Origin: Mixophyes australis
Taxonomy: Eukaryota > Chordata > Amphibia > Anura > Limnodynastidae
Direction: 5' to 3'
Assembly: GCA_036250195.1 (NCBI GenBank)
Contig: JAVHZZ010000003.1
Coordinates: 329,268,194-329,332,193, forward strand
DNA length: 64,000 bases
Both the position numbers and the translations under genes were made by a program. Shown here piece after piece: positions 11,463 through 23,171 of the stretch. Each line of letters opens with the position of its first letter. The stretch's first letter is position 1. Below the pieces are notes generated by a model. That model was not told the origin of the DNA, made no database searches, and worked only from the letters and a program-made list of their open reading frames with translations.

Positions 11463-13340
11463 CTCACAGTCTTGCATTGCAGGAAGGGTTAGGACTATAT
11501 GTGGAAATCCAGGGACAATTTGTACACAGTTTTACAGTTATGTAGAGTTTAAGAATACAATCCGGTTAGACACGGCTTGTTTTTTGTTTTCCTTTGCAGA
11601 CACATGCCTGTGTCACTTTCAGATATTAGCATGAACCACAATAATAGCAATTAAAGTAATATTATGTTTGACGTTGCTAAATTTTAAATTCTATAAACTT
11701 CTGTTTCCCATTGAGGTTTCAGGAAAGTAGCAGGCAGTTACACTAGGGTTCAAAATGGACCAGAAAATGTACTTGTCTGAAGTTCCATTATAAAAAATAT
11801 ATACACGATTCTCTTAATTAGTTATATATTAAAGGACATTAAAAGATGCATATGGATCGCTAGTTATCCCAAAGTGATTTCTCACGCAGTTATATCTGAT
11901 GCCATATGCTTGGGTATGTTCATAGGTGTTAATGAGATGAAGATGTATGTGGATAATCTGAACACTGTTGGGATAACAAGTGGTTTATTTGCATTTCCAA
12001 AATAGTTGCAGGTGCAGTGTGGTTTGAGGCTTTACCATTCCACCTCATACACCTGTTCCATATATGTTCCTCTCCTATTTAAATCAGAATGATGCTCCAT
12101 TGATTTTGTCCAATATAATTGTAAAATATTTTACTGTGTCTTTCAGTTGGAATGCCACATTATGACCAACATGTTCCATTCAAATAGAACATGTAGTCAA
12201 ATGGAGTAATGATAGCAACAATAGTTTATGCTTTATCTTGTGATTTATTACTGCTATATTGCAGGGTATTTAATGTGATGAGGTTCAATATGATGCTTTT
12301 GGGTCACTGACTTTCTGGCTTAAAATCTGAATTTGGACTAGCCACATAAAACTGGCATATAAATAAAGTCTGCAAAAGCTTGCAATCTTTATTCTTAATA
12401 CATAGATATTAGAAGAGGGACATCTATCTATCTATCTATCTATCTATCTAATCTTTTTTTTTCTGCTGAACAATCTATACAAATAAATATTATTTTGAAG
12501 CAGAAAAACTTTGCAAAAACATTTGTGCACTAAGAGCAATATAATGACACACATATTTCTCCCAGCATGACAGTGTCTGTCTCATTAAAAACAAAATGAT
12601 AACCTAATTACTGTCAGACTATAACAGAGTAATTAAACAATATTAAAGGAACTTACACAAACAATGAACTGTGCTCATTTTTCCTCCATTTCAAACTGTT
12701 CATAAAATCATAATGTTGCAACAGAAACATTTATATGTAAAGTACATGCAGCACTGAGGACATATAGTTTAACAAGGAGTTTGCTAAAATGAAAGCAATT
12801 ATATATAATTAATGCTGAAAGGAAAATGAACATGCAGTGGTTTCCAAAGATTAAACCATCTGTAACTATCTAGGGAACTTTTTTCGAATTTTTTAGTTTA
12901 AAGGCCTCATTTATGTAAAAATTATTCAGAAAATTGCAGGGCTAGTTATCCTTTTAAATCATGTATTTGTCTCCTACGCCTGGTGTGATATCTCTGTGAA
13001 GTCATTTAATAAATGTTAGGGGTGTTGCTAAAAGGTATTTTCATATTTGTTTAATTTTAAGTAGCTGTACTTGGAAATACATGTTGTACTCCAATCAATT
13101 ACAAACAGAAAATGTGGATTAAACCTCCTTATCTCCCAAACTGGAATATATTGCAATAATACTTTTATGTGGATTATATATCTCTCTATTTTAGGCCAGG
13201 GCAAACAGAATACTTTAAAAATACCTGTGTTAAAAACAAATGTTTATTTTTTTATGGTTTATGCTGAATTAAAAAAAATATTTTATTTTAAAGAAATTAT
13301 TTGTTAGTAGATTTTTTGTAATGGTGCTCAGACACAGAAA
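11460..13340. other. AT-rich sequence, no gene recognised
   Basis: Apart from an (ATCT)n run at 12422-12450 this stretch shows only AT-rich sequence with stops in all frames, and no element ends that I can recognise. Confidence 0.45.
12422..12450. repeat. (ATCT)n microsatellite
   Basis: Seven tandem ATCT tetranucleotides. Confidence 0.9.
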
Positions 13341-13535
13341 CAAAGTCTTTGGGCTAAACTTACTAAATGTATTTTTTAGGCGATTTCAAACTGCAGCGCA
13401 TTGCTAGCGGTTTAGTGCTCCAAACCCCTTCATGTACTATAAGGCAGTTTGTGGCTGAAATGTTAAACCGTAGAAGATATGTAGTAGTTTCAAAACACCT
13501 TTTTGTTATTTGACCTGATAATAGTCTAGATTGCC

Positions 13536-13802
13536 ATTCAGAACTTAATAGGAGGCACCAATGACTTATGAAATATGGGAGCAATCATTATTTATTGAAT
13601 AAGAGGAAAAATTAATTTATAATTAAGTTAAGTGTGAAAAAATAACTTTTCATTCTATTAAGGGGCATAATTCTAATAACATAATACAAAATTAAATTTG
13701 CACCCATAGTTTAATGATAAATTCATTTTGCCTCCTTAATCACTAGATAATGATTGTCCCCATAATTTATAAGTCATTGGTGCCTCCTCTTAAGTTCTGA
13801 AT
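13536..13802. mobile_element. Diverged fold-back MITE
   Basis: The left arm ATTCAGAACTTAATAGGAGG is matched by the right arm CCTCCTCTTAAGTTCTGAAT. Pairing continues inward through CACCAATGACTTAT / ATAAGTCATTGGTG and AATCATTATTTA / TAGATAATGATT, with about 100 bp per arm at roughly 80-90% complementarity. No target duplication is clear and there is no coding capacity, so the superfamily is unknown. Confidence 0.65.
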
Positions 13803-14050
13803 TATGTGACATTCATGATCAACAGGTTGAACCATGGTCGAGACGGTCCCTTCATGCTGAAGCCGCATCAGACACGTTCAAGCTAAAATTTATACATGTT
13901 GTTGGTTTTTAATTGCAAATGGCGAACCTGGAACGAGTACAGAGAACCTCAGACAGCAAATTTATTTATTTTTATTAAGTACAAATATTATTTAAATAGT
14001 GTTTAACAAATATTTAGAACACTAGTTTTAACACAAATGGCAAATGTGAA

Positions 14051-14250
14051 TCATGGTTAGCACTTCTGCCTCACAGCACTGGGGTCATGAGTTCAATTCC
14101 CAACCATGACCTTATCTGTGTGGAGTTTGTATGTTCTCCCTGTGTTTGCGTGGATTTCCTCTGGGTGCTCCGGTTTCCTCCCACACGTCAAAAACATACT
14201 AGTTGGTTAATTGGCTGCTAGCAAAATTGACCCTAGTCTCTCTCTCTGTC

Positions 14251-14283
<33 letters not shown>

Positions 14284-14395
14284 TAGGGAATTTAGACTGT
14301 AAGCTCCAGTGGGGCAGGGACTGATGTTAGTGAGTTCTCTGTACAGCGCTGCGGAATCAGTGGCGCTATATAAATAAATGGTGATGATGATGATG
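14051..14395 (+). mobile_element. V-SINE copy, nearly full length
   Basis: The copy starts within the tRNA-like head (ATGGTTAGCACTTCTGCC), has a B-box-like GAGTTCAATTCCC, the central domain TGGAGTTTGTATGTTCTC, a (GT)n expansion at 14255-14281, and the LINE-like tail CTGTACAGCGCTGCGGAATC ending in a (GAT)n run. The first bases of the head and its A-box are lost or mutated. Confidence 0.88.
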
Positions 14396-14504
14396 AATCA
14401 TGAATGGTGAAGCTTGAATGGAAATGGTGATCCTTGAATCAGGGTCTCTAGACAATTGTGCTGCAAACATGTAACTGGGTAGAATTTTTTAAACATATTA
14501 CTAA

Positions 14505-14770
14505 GCATGATATGTTACACAGTTGGTAAGGTTGAAAAAAAGTCACAAGTCCATCAAGTTCAACTTTTCAAATACAGTATTTTGGTTGTATTAATCTAAA
14601 GGAAGGCAAAACAAAAATCCCAGTTGCATTACATGCATTTATCCCCCTTTTTATGCATCACAGTATTTTATTTGCTTTAGCAGCTGCTGCCTGACACTGT
14701 GTATAGCTGCTTAGCTTTAATCCACTAGTATTCCTGAGTTCTTCTCCATCTCAGTGTTTTAAACTGTATT
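14505..14770. mobile_element. Diverged LINE-related interspersed repeat
   Basis: The phrases AGTCCATCAAGTTCAAC and GGAAGGCAAAACAAAAATCCC, followed by CAGCTGCTGCCTGACACTG, match a frog interspersed repeat that I remember as CR1-like. No protein frame remains. The family assignment is from memory and tentative. Confidence 0.4.
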
Positions 14771-14953
14771 AAATTTAATGTGAAAGCAGCACAGTTATTA
14801 CAATGGATTAAGTGAATAACCCTATTATTACTGTTAAAGTATCATAATTTCTTCATAAATTGCCAACATATTACTCGCTACTGTACATTAAGTTGATCAT
14901 AATATAAAAATACATACAATGACAAAAACAGAAGGTAAAGATGACATTGCCCA

Positions 14954-15268
14954 GCATGGGGGCACAGTGGTTAGCATTACTGGGGTCATGACCTCGATTC
15001 CAACCAGGACTCTACCTCTGTGTAATATATATGTTCTCCTATGGGTTGCTCTGGATGCTCTGGTTTCCTCACACAGTGCAAAGTCCAAAATTTCAATCAT
15101 TGGCTTCTGATAAAATGGACCTGTGTGTGTCCGTGTGTGTGTGTGCGTGTGCGTGTGTGTGTGTGTGTGTGTAATAGATCATTTAGACTGTATACTTTAG
15201 GGACTAATGTGAATGATTACATATTCTCTGTACAGCTCTGCTTAATATGGTCAGTGCTAAATACACAT
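14954..15268 (+). mobile_element. V-SINE copy interrupted by a Tc1/mariner insertion
   Basis: A diverged V-SINE starts GCATGGGGGCACAGTGGTTAGC, has the central domain in eroded form (GGATGCTCTGGTTTCCTC), a (GT)n expansion near 15121-15171, and the tail CTGTACAGCTCTGC. It breaks off in the terminal TAAATA motif, where the Tc1/mariner copy begins. A TAAATAAAC remnant after that copy (16446 on) looks like the rest of the SINE tail. Confidence 0.75.
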
Positions 15269-16440
15269 ATCAGCCACAACATTAAAACCACGACAAGTGA
15301 AGTGAATAACAATAATTATCTCGTTACAATGGCACCTGTCAAGGGATGGGATATATTAGGCAGCAAATGAACAGTCAGTTCTTGAGGTTGATGTGTTGGA
15401 AGCAGGACAAATTGACAAGCATAAGGATCTGAGCAAGGGCCAAATTGTGACTTTTAGATTACTGGAGCATATCCAAAACAACAGGTCTTGTGGGGCGTTC
15501 CTGGTATGCAGTGGTTAGTACATACCAATGGTGTGCGAAGTAAGGACAACCCGTGAACCATCAACATGGTCATGGGCACCCAAGGCTCATTGACGCACGT
15601 GGGGAACAAAGGCTAGCCTGCCTGGTTCAATCCCAGGAAAAGCTACTGCAGCTCAAATTGCTGAAAAAGTTAATGTTGGCTATGATAGAATGGTGTCAGA
15701 ACACACAGTGCATTGCAGCTTGCTGCGTATGGGGCTGTGTAGCTGCAGACTGGTCAGAGTGACCATGCTCACCGTTGAAAGTGCCTACAATGGGCAAGTG
15801 AGCACCAGAACTGGAACATGGAGTATTGGAAGAAGGTGGCCTGGTCTGATGAATTACATTTTCTTTTATATCATGTGGACAGCCCGGGTGCATGAGCGTC
15901 GTTTACCTGGGAAGAGATGGCACCAGGATGCACTATGGGAAGAAGGCAAGCCGACGGAGGCAGTGGTATGCTCTGGGCAATGTTCTACTGGGAAACCTTG
16001 GGTCTTGGCATTCATGTGGATGTTACTTTGACACATACCACCTACCTGCAGACGAAGTACACCCGTTCATGTTAACGGTATTTCCTGATGACAGTGGCAT
16101 GTTTTAGGAGAATAATTCGACCTGTCACAATGCAAAAAATGTTCATGAATGGTTTGAGGAACATGACAAAGAGTTCAAGGTGTTGACTTGACCTCCAAAC
16201 TACCCAGATCTCAATCCAATCAAGCATCTGTGGGATGTGCTGGAATACAAGTATGAGCCATTGAGGCATCACATGCAGCTTACAAGACTTAAAGGATCTG
16301 CTGCTAACGTCTTGGTGCCAGATACCACAGAACACCAGCAGAGGTCTATTGGAGTCCATCCCTCAACGGGTCAAAACTGTATTGGCGACACAAGGGGGAC
16401 CGACACAATATTAGCCAAGTGGTTTAATGTTGTGGCTTAT
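15269..16440 (+). mobile_element. Degenerate Tc1/mariner-type transposon, nearly full length
   Basis: The ends are inverted repeats: ATCAGCCACAACATTAAAAC at the left and GTTTAATGTTGTGGCTTAT at the right. The 1.17-kb interior is a broken transposase gene on the plus strand. The C-terminal DDE region is readable as PPNYPDLNPIKHLWDVLE near 16190-16244, the hallmark PDLNPIxHLW block of Tc1/mariner/IS630 transposases. The rest is cut by stops and frame changes, so the enzyme is dead. The element appears to have landed in the AT-rich tail of a SINE. The subfamily cannot be fixed without a library search. Confidence 0.85.
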
Positions 16441-16469
16441 TGGCGTAAATAAACATTACTAATAAGAAT

Positions 16470-18390
16470 TGCTCAAATGAGCTTACAATCTAAGATGTGT
16501 TGGGAATTGATAGATAAGGTCGCGTAATAACAATTGAAACTGTTGATCTTTCTACCTAAGGCATTAATATTGTGCAAACAGAGCAGGCAGGTTCTTCGTT
16601 GTCCAAGTGTACAGAAGTAGTAAAAAATGCAGTGATATGTCAATTAGTGATTTAAAAGGTGTTGTATGCAATCTGAGAAAGCTGCTTGATTGCTCATATT
16701 TTCAAATTAAGTCCAGGTTGCATTCTGGGGATTAGAGATACCAGGGTGAAGACTTTCTATAGTTTTCATGAGAAAAAGTATAATATCTATGCTAGAGTGG
16801 ATAGTTCAGGTGGGCTTTTTATCTTTAATGTAGATGACAAGTGGTACCTTCCGACCTAGCTCTCCCTGTCCATGCTTATATTAAAGTTGTAGATGGAAAA
16901 CACAAGGCTGAGGATGCCAGTAGTGTTGTTCTTGACTCATGTAGCTGTCATTAAAGTTGAAGAAGGCTGGTAATGTCCCAATGTCTGATGGTTATACAAA
17001 AGATCCATGAACCATTTAGTATGAATGATTCGGGTTGAAGTCTAGGAGTGGGGTGCCTTGAACGTCTAAAGTAGTGGGGCCCTGTGGTTTACACTAGCAA
17101 TGCTTGTTGGGCCTCAGTGTCATAGGAATATGGACATTTTGGTATGGATATGTATAATGCACACTAATCTAGCATTGCAATGTTATACCATGATAGACAT
17201 TGCAGGGTTTTTTATTTTCCATCAATAAATATTTGATGACAAATTTTGGCAAGGATATGGGGTACAGAAAACAGGAAGGAAGGCAAACAATTAAATTAAA
17301 AGACAAGTGGGGAGGAAGAGGGGAGACATAGGGAACTCCCTTGCACAGGATGTGGGGGGGGGGGGGGGGGCGTGGTAGTTGCTCAATGGGTATTCAAGCA
17401 TATCAAAATCCACAGCTATTAATAATCAAAAAAACAAAAAATATTGGTAATCCTTTGTCCCATTGCAGGGTTGTATGGCAATGTAGGTCTCTTGTTTAGG
17501 TGTGATGAAGAGATCTACACAGTCTTTGAAGTCTACATAGTTATTTAAATCTTTTCAGTAGTCCAATAAATAGTATCATGTTAAATTCTCTTTTTCTTGC
17601 ACAAATATAAGTACAATACAATGCTCTATATATATATGCAAGACATTGCTGAAAGTTCTAATGAAGCCAAATATTTTCCCAAGATGGCAAACAAGGGTAA
17701 CTAGAGTATAAATAAAACTTTTAGCAATACCTACTTCACACATTTACACCTTGACATATCCCAGAAAAGTGACCTTTTCAACAGGATAAAGTCTAACAAT
17801 AGTCACTAAAATTGAATATTTTGATCTGAAAATATTATAGTTACTTTCCTTTTAATGTTAATTGAAAAATATGCGTTTCCTTATTACAATTGTGCTTGCA
17901 GTAATTCCCTTAAATCAAAATTTAACATGCTTATGTAATATGCAAGTCTTGGATTCTTCAGCCCAAATGCTAGATTCCCAGTTGTATAATGTGCTCCCAC
18001 AACTATAAATTGTATTTAATGGTTATTATTGAGATATTTTTCAAAATAGCAAACATTGCAAACTTGCACAGCGGGTCTGATTAAGTGTTTTTAATATATG
18101 CTTTGGTTTGTTCAGTAGAAATAGTTTGTTTGTTTATTTGTTTTATAATTTAAGTTGTAAAAGTCAAAGACTAGTGGTAGAAATGCAATCACCTTTCTCC
18201 CATATTCAGGAAAATATCTGCAGTAAAGGAAAAAAGTAGCTTATCCTAGTTAAAATTAATAAAAAATAACAGAAAAAAGTGATTTTCAATACAGGCCTGG
18301 TGGTATGGTAACAGTGGTATGTCATATTGCCATTTCTAATATATATCTATATATACACGCACACACAAACAAATATAGATAGATCAAAAT
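16470..18390. other. Unassigned sequence with poly-G run
   Basis: No gene is recognised. A poly-G run of about 24 bases lies at 17346-17370. The rest is AT-rich with no clear element ends. Confidence 0.4.
17346..17370. repeat. Poly-G tract
   Basis: An almost uninterrupted run of about 24 G residues, able to form G-quadruplex structures on the plus strand. Confidence 0.9.
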
Positions 18391-18393
18391 AGA

Positions 18394-18537
18394 TAGTAAG
18401 CTTGCGAGCAGGGCCTTCTCACCTCTTTGTCTGTTTTACCCAGTTTGTTTATTAGTTTACTGTGTTTTTCCCCAATTGTAAAGCGCTATGGAATATGTTG
18501 GTGCTATATAAATAAATGATGATGATGATGCTGATGA
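18394..18537 (+). mobile_element. L2-type LINE 3' end
   Basis: The segment runs from AGTAAGCTTGCGAGCAGGGC through a T-rich stretch to AAGCGCTATGGAATATGTTG and GTGCTATATAAATAAATG with a (GAT)n tail. This is the non-coding 3' end of a frog L2-type LINE. The last 40 bases closely resemble the tail of the V-SINE copies, suggesting a shared reverse transcriptase. Confidence 0.7.
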
Positions 18538-18785
18538 AATATTGAAAGGACAGCACTCCTATAATTGGTGAATCACTACAACGTAGCATCTTTTGCTGAG
18601 ACATTTTGTGACTCACAATTATAATTATTATTAACAATTATAGTCTATGGATATAATCATTGATCGACTGAGTTAGAGCAAATTTATAGGAGTATAGCAC
18701 AATAACTGTGGGGAGATCAAGCTATACCACCTGCATGCCAACTTTGATCCCAATGCTTCCTAATTTACAGAAAATCTCCCACATT

Positions 18786-18961
18786 ATGGGGTATATTTAC
18801 TAAACTAGGGGCTTGAAAAAGTGGAGATGTTACCTTTAGCAACCAATCAGATATTACCTGTCATTTTGTAGAGTGTATTAAATAAATGATAACTAGAATC
18901 TGATTGGTTGTTATAGGCAACATCTCCACTTCATCAAACCCGCAGTTTAGTAAATATACCA
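18786..18961. mobile_element. Fold-back MITE, GTATATTTACTAAACT termini
   Basis: The left end GGGGTATATTTACTAAACT and the right end AGTTTAGTAAATATACC are inverted repeats. The arms carry GTGGAGATGTTACC with a CAACCAATCAGAT block, mirrored as ATCTGATTGGTTG. A closely related copy lies at 60315-60490. There is no coding capacity and no certain target duplication. Confidence 0.75.
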
Positions 18962-19559
18962 CTGTGTGTGATCTATATATGCAGGTCTGCACAGGCAGAA
19001 AAATATACAAGGAACTGGTATATGTTTCTGCTTTGAGAAACAATGACTTAGAAGCCAACACAAACCTCTTGCATTGTGTATTGAATGGTGCATGCAAAGC
19101 AGCTATCAATCTTTTGCTTCCTTTGGAAATGTGACCATTAATCTATGAGTCACTAGATGGCCATAAATCTCAGTCTATAGATAACTAATTCATGACATAA
19201 TACCTCCTGTGTCCAGACATGAAAATTGCCTGGACGTGGAACACTCATAGGATCTTCCCATGGGAATACATTGCCAAACATACAGTACTTATTATTAGTG
19301 AAGAAAAATGTAAAAGGGCTGATAAATAATTTGCCTTTTCAAACTTGACCTGTGCATGAATGACCACCAAATTGTCTTGCCTATTTATATACTCATGGAA
19401 GTTGCATTATTTTTTTGGATTGGCATCATCTGACATGAGGGAAGTGTGGTAGCTACAAGTGTAGAGTAAATTTATTGATTTTGCCCATAAACCAAAGAAG
19501 TAAATAGGGTTCAACTGAGATGAAAGAGGAATAAATAATTCTAGTTAACAGAAAGCTGT

Positions 19560-20070
19560 ATAGCAGCACACAATACTAGGAAGTGGATACAAAGGTACAA
19601 TCCTGTGAAACCTAAAAAGGGGGATTAATGCTTGTGGTGTAAACATATTGTTACCATTGTATAAGAAACTAGTTAGAGCACAGTTAGAATATGGAGTCCA
19701 TTTTTGAGCACCACACTGTAAAAATGACATAGGAAATACAGACAAAGTTTCCAACGTGGGCAATCTCATTAAAAAAAGTAATGGTTAGTCTAAATTATAG
19801 AGAGGTTTGCAATACTAGGTTTGTTTTGTTTGGAAACCTTAGTTGTGACATAATTAATATAAATCTTTTCTAAAACTTTTCATACCAAGGACCATACAGA
19901 GGAAAAAATAAAGAAGAAAAAGGGGTCAACAATTTCAAATGAAAGTAATATGGCTTTGCCATGAGCATAGGAAGGGGTTCTTTACTGTAAAAGTGGTTAA
20001 GCTGTGGAATTCTTTACCACAGGAGGCGGTGATGGCAAATATATAAATGGACTTTAAAAATGGATTGTAT
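19560..20070 (+). pseudogene. CR1-like LINE ORF2 C-terminal remnant
   Basis: In shifting plus-strand frames the translation resembles the end of CR1/Jockey-clade reverse transcriptase proteins. A piece near 19675-19720 reads like LEYGVHF followed by APHCKN, and one near 19960-20035 reads HEHRKGFFTVKVVKLWNSLP. Family members have a conserved 'LEYAVQFWAPHxxKD' block and an 'H..RKGFFTV...KLWNxLP' block at matching spacing. Stops and frame changes show it is dead. No 3' tail is recognised. Confidence 0.55.
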
Positions 20071-21130
20071 TCCTTTAACAGGAAAGTCTAATACAATGTT
20101 TCATCATCTAACACCCACCTCCCCCTGGATCTCCTGGAGGCCAACTATATCTGTCCATACAGAACTACTGAGCACTTTATGCAATTGATCCTTGTGAATG
20201 TTTAACCATCCCATAGTACAAAACATGCATGTGTGCATTGTGTTTTATTTCCTGTATGCCCCTTAGATTGTAGGTGCTAACTATATGATCTACTCACCTT
20301 CTTTTTCATTGTATATTACTGTGTTTTTCATATTTGCACTGTGCTCATTTTGCTTTGAATACATTTTTACTATACTCAATTGAATTTTATTTTGCTATTT
20401 CATCACATGTGGAGCTTTCTTTTGAGTTTTCTTATAGCTGAGTAAATATATTTTAATTTGTTTGAATTATATGGGAAAAACAGTCACCATGGGAAAAAAA
20501 GAAACAAAAGAAAACTATATACTTTTTCGATGGTTTGGTCTGTAATTTAAGCCACAATAAAGTTTATATGTAATATGTATCTGTGTGTTTTGTTTACTAT
20601 TTACACTGGTAAAAGTGTTTCCATTTTTTTTTTACATATTTTTATTTTACTTTTCATTTGTAACATTTTTTAACATGCCATACCACATGCTGGGATGCCA
20701 TCATCATCTAAATGAATGTTAGACCCTGTTAAAACAGGTCATTTTGACACTCCAGTTTAACAATATTGGCACGCAGCTGGCTGATGTGTTATGCCCATGT
20801 GTTTAGGATGTGATCAGGTGCTGTTGGTGCTGTTGGCTGCAGCTAAGTACATAGACTACATTTGCGTTAGCTGATCTAGAATCTACAGTAACTGAGCATG
20901 GCTATATGAACCACTGCCTATGCCCAAAAGTCTATAGTCAGTGTTGAATCTACATAAATCAGTCACTAAAATGAATTGTTTTGCAAATGTTACAATAGGT
21001 TGCACTGGAGGATTTATTTCCCTCAGCTGAATGGTAAGAAGAAGGAGGAGAGCTGGATCTGCCAGTACAAATAGAGATTGACACTGGCTATTTGAATTGG
21101 AAATGTTGGGGAGGTAAGTGAAGAATAGTA
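20071..21130. other. No recognisable gene
   Basis: AT-rich sequence without a readable frame or recognisable repeat ends. Pieces such as CCCTTAGATTGTAGGTGC near 20262 may come from a LINE tail but are too short to call. Confidence 0.4.
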
Positions 21131-21142
21131 CAAGGGTATGAG

Positions 21143-21405
21143 TAGGGCTGTCTTTCCCCCTGTACATGCTGGGCAGTTGCCCGGTGGGCCCCACAAGCAT
21201 AGGGGCCCCATAGGCAGGGCCCAATAGAAAAAAAAATCTATTCACCCATGTATCAAGGCACAGCTGTACAGCATGTTTTTTAATGTTTAAACAGGTGCCA
21301 ATAAATATAAACTTAATTTTATTGATAATTTACATTTTTATTTCTGTGAGTGGTTGTGTAGGTAAGGTTTGCCCGAGGGGCCATAATGTTGTTAAGATGG
21401 CCCTG
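21143..21405. mobile_element. hAT-type MITE with near-perfect 8-bp TSD
   Basis: The element begins TAGGGCTGTCTTTCC and ends GTTAAGATGGCCCTG, inverted termini of the CAGGGCCxTCTT kind. GGTATGAG before it (21135-21142) and GGTGTGAG after it (21406-21413) differ at one base, as expected for an aged 8-bp hAT target duplication. The G/C-rich ends (GGTGGGCCCC, AGGGGCCCCATAGG) flank an AT-rich centre without coding capacity. Confidence 0.75.
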
Positions 21406-21469
21406 GGTGTGAGACTGGTTGCTGGTTGTCTATGGCAATCAGCAAGAAGCTGAAGCAGAAGTATGAGAA

Positions 21470-21660
21470 GAAATGTAGGGGGGTATGGGGGGAGATGTGC
21501 AGAGGTCTTTGAGGGGAGATGTGCAGAGATATGTGGGGACATGTGCAGAGGTCTGTGGTGAGATCTGAGTGGCATTGGGGCATGTGGGGAGGTCAGAGTG
21601 GCATATGGGGGTGTTTTGGAATACATGTCGAGGTCTGAGAGCGTTGTGATATTTTGGCGC
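21470..21660. repeat. Degenerate G-rich minisatellite
   Basis: Imperfect tandem units built on GGGGAGATGTGCAGAGGTCT recur about five times with variable length. Open frames on the opposite strand here are repeat-generated. Confidence 0.65.
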
Positions 21661-21834
21661 AAGTGGTAGATCTGAGTATTATGTGGGGGAATTTAATTTG
21701 ACAATTGAAGTATATTTGTTGCTTATCACTTACTTAGGCTGTTACTGGTCCTATCAGTGTCTTGAAAAGTAAAAGGTGGGGGGTTCTGTAAGGATTGTTC
21801 ATTTGACTATGAGAAATACTAATAAACAGTGAAA

Positions 21835-21985
21835 TCCTATTGTTTCCTAGCAGAGGGTCGCATTTCTGGTGTATATAATGTCATCCTTCAGAGTCTGTGG
21901 AGCTTTCTGAAATGTTGTGGGCCACCTAAATCATTTGGAGGGCCACATCTGGCCCATGGGCCACCTCACAGGCAGCACTGCATTA
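21835..21985. mobile_element. Possible hAT (Charlie-like) end fragment
   Basis: GGAGGGCCACATCTGGCCC followed by ATGGGCCACCTC resembles the GC-rich subterminal region of Charlie-type hAT elements. No target duplication or second terminus can be seen. Confidence 0.3.
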
Positions 21986-21989
21986 GAAA

Positions 21990-22940
21990 ATAGAGAAAAT
22001 AGCCTTTAAGAGCGCAGAACCTGCATACATAAAACACATTTTGAGTACAATGTAATAACAGTAAAACAACATTATACATTATTCAACTATTTCAACTTCT
22101 TAAAAATAACATATCTCTAAAGCAATATTGTTAAACATTTTTATAAGGGTCTGTAACTCCTATATCATTTTTGAGCTGCAAGTATATCTGTCTGAAGTAT
22201 CTTTCTTACTCCCAGTAATTTGCCGTCTGCAATATGTTAATTGGTCTTTGTGCCTAGAAGCAAGTGTGCAGATGGCTAATGGGAGAATCATTATTATCCT
22301 GTAATGTGCACAAGTTAATAACCCCATGTCCTTCTTTTGCCCATGTGGCTCTTGGCTAGATCTTATGGTGGTCACCTTATTATTCCCAGATTCATTTTTA
22401 AGCTTCTATATATACACATATAAGCATCAGTATGTGTCTTTTGTGATTTTCTAATAGTACCTCTGTAGTAAAAATACATTTTTTACATTAGTTATCATTA
22501 CCATTACAATGTTATCTGTACACTTATTTTTTTTTCGAAAGTCTTGCAAAAAAGTATGTATTTTAAATATTCTGTAATTTATGCCAGCTTCTGTAAAATG
22601 TATATAAAATATATGTAATTTCCGCATGGGACTTAGAATCTGGTAATAAGCATGTTTTGCCCATACCTTTATAAGCAGCCCTGCATTAACCATGGTAAAG
22701 TGAAAAAATCCTCCGTGTATTTATGCCGTTATTAAGTCAGTTTTGCAATGTCTGATCTGGTTGGCTGGGAGCTGCAAGGATGATCTTTCTCATAGTGAGC
22801 AGCACTGTATTGTACATTGGTAATGAAAACTGTATACTAAGTGTTATGTATTGAGTTATACTGTGATATTTAAACAGATAAACGTAGATGTTATGCAGAA
22901 TTCATGCTACTTACAGTACAATTTTAATGATTTTTTAAAC
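21990..22940. other. No recognisable feature
   Basis: AT-rich sequence; no gene, tandem repeat or transposon end identified. Confidence 0.4.
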
Positions 22941-22945
22941 TCAAT

Positions 22946-23168
22946 GGGGCATATTCAATTGTTGATTATGCCCACGGCGTTAAAAGTATTACCGTTATTA
23001 TGGTAATACTAAGCCGGATTTCAGCTCGCAGCTCCCTGAACCGCGAGCTGAAATCCAGCAAGAAAAGTACCGTAATAACGGTATTTACGCGCACTATTAC
23101 CGTAATGACTGTAATAGTGCGCTCGCTGCGTTACTTTAGGCAGTAACGTCAACAATTGAATATGCCCC
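22946..23168. mobile_element. Fold-back MITE, GGGGCATATTCAATTG termini
   Basis: The termini GGGGCATATTCAATTGTT and AACAATTGAATATGCCCC are exact inverted repeats. The centre has a second strong hairpin: GGATTTCAGCTCGC pairs with GCGAGCTGAAATCC around 23017-23056. AAT flanks both ends (22943-22945 and 23169-23171), a candidate 3-bp target duplication. CpG-containing ACGGTATTTACGCGC sequence gives it higher GC than its flanks. It is non-coding. Confidence 0.8.
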
Positions 23169-23171
23169 AAT

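Noticed and set aside
15041..15370. 109-codon frame
   Set aside because: It crosses a SINE, a GT microsatellite and the Tc1 terminus.
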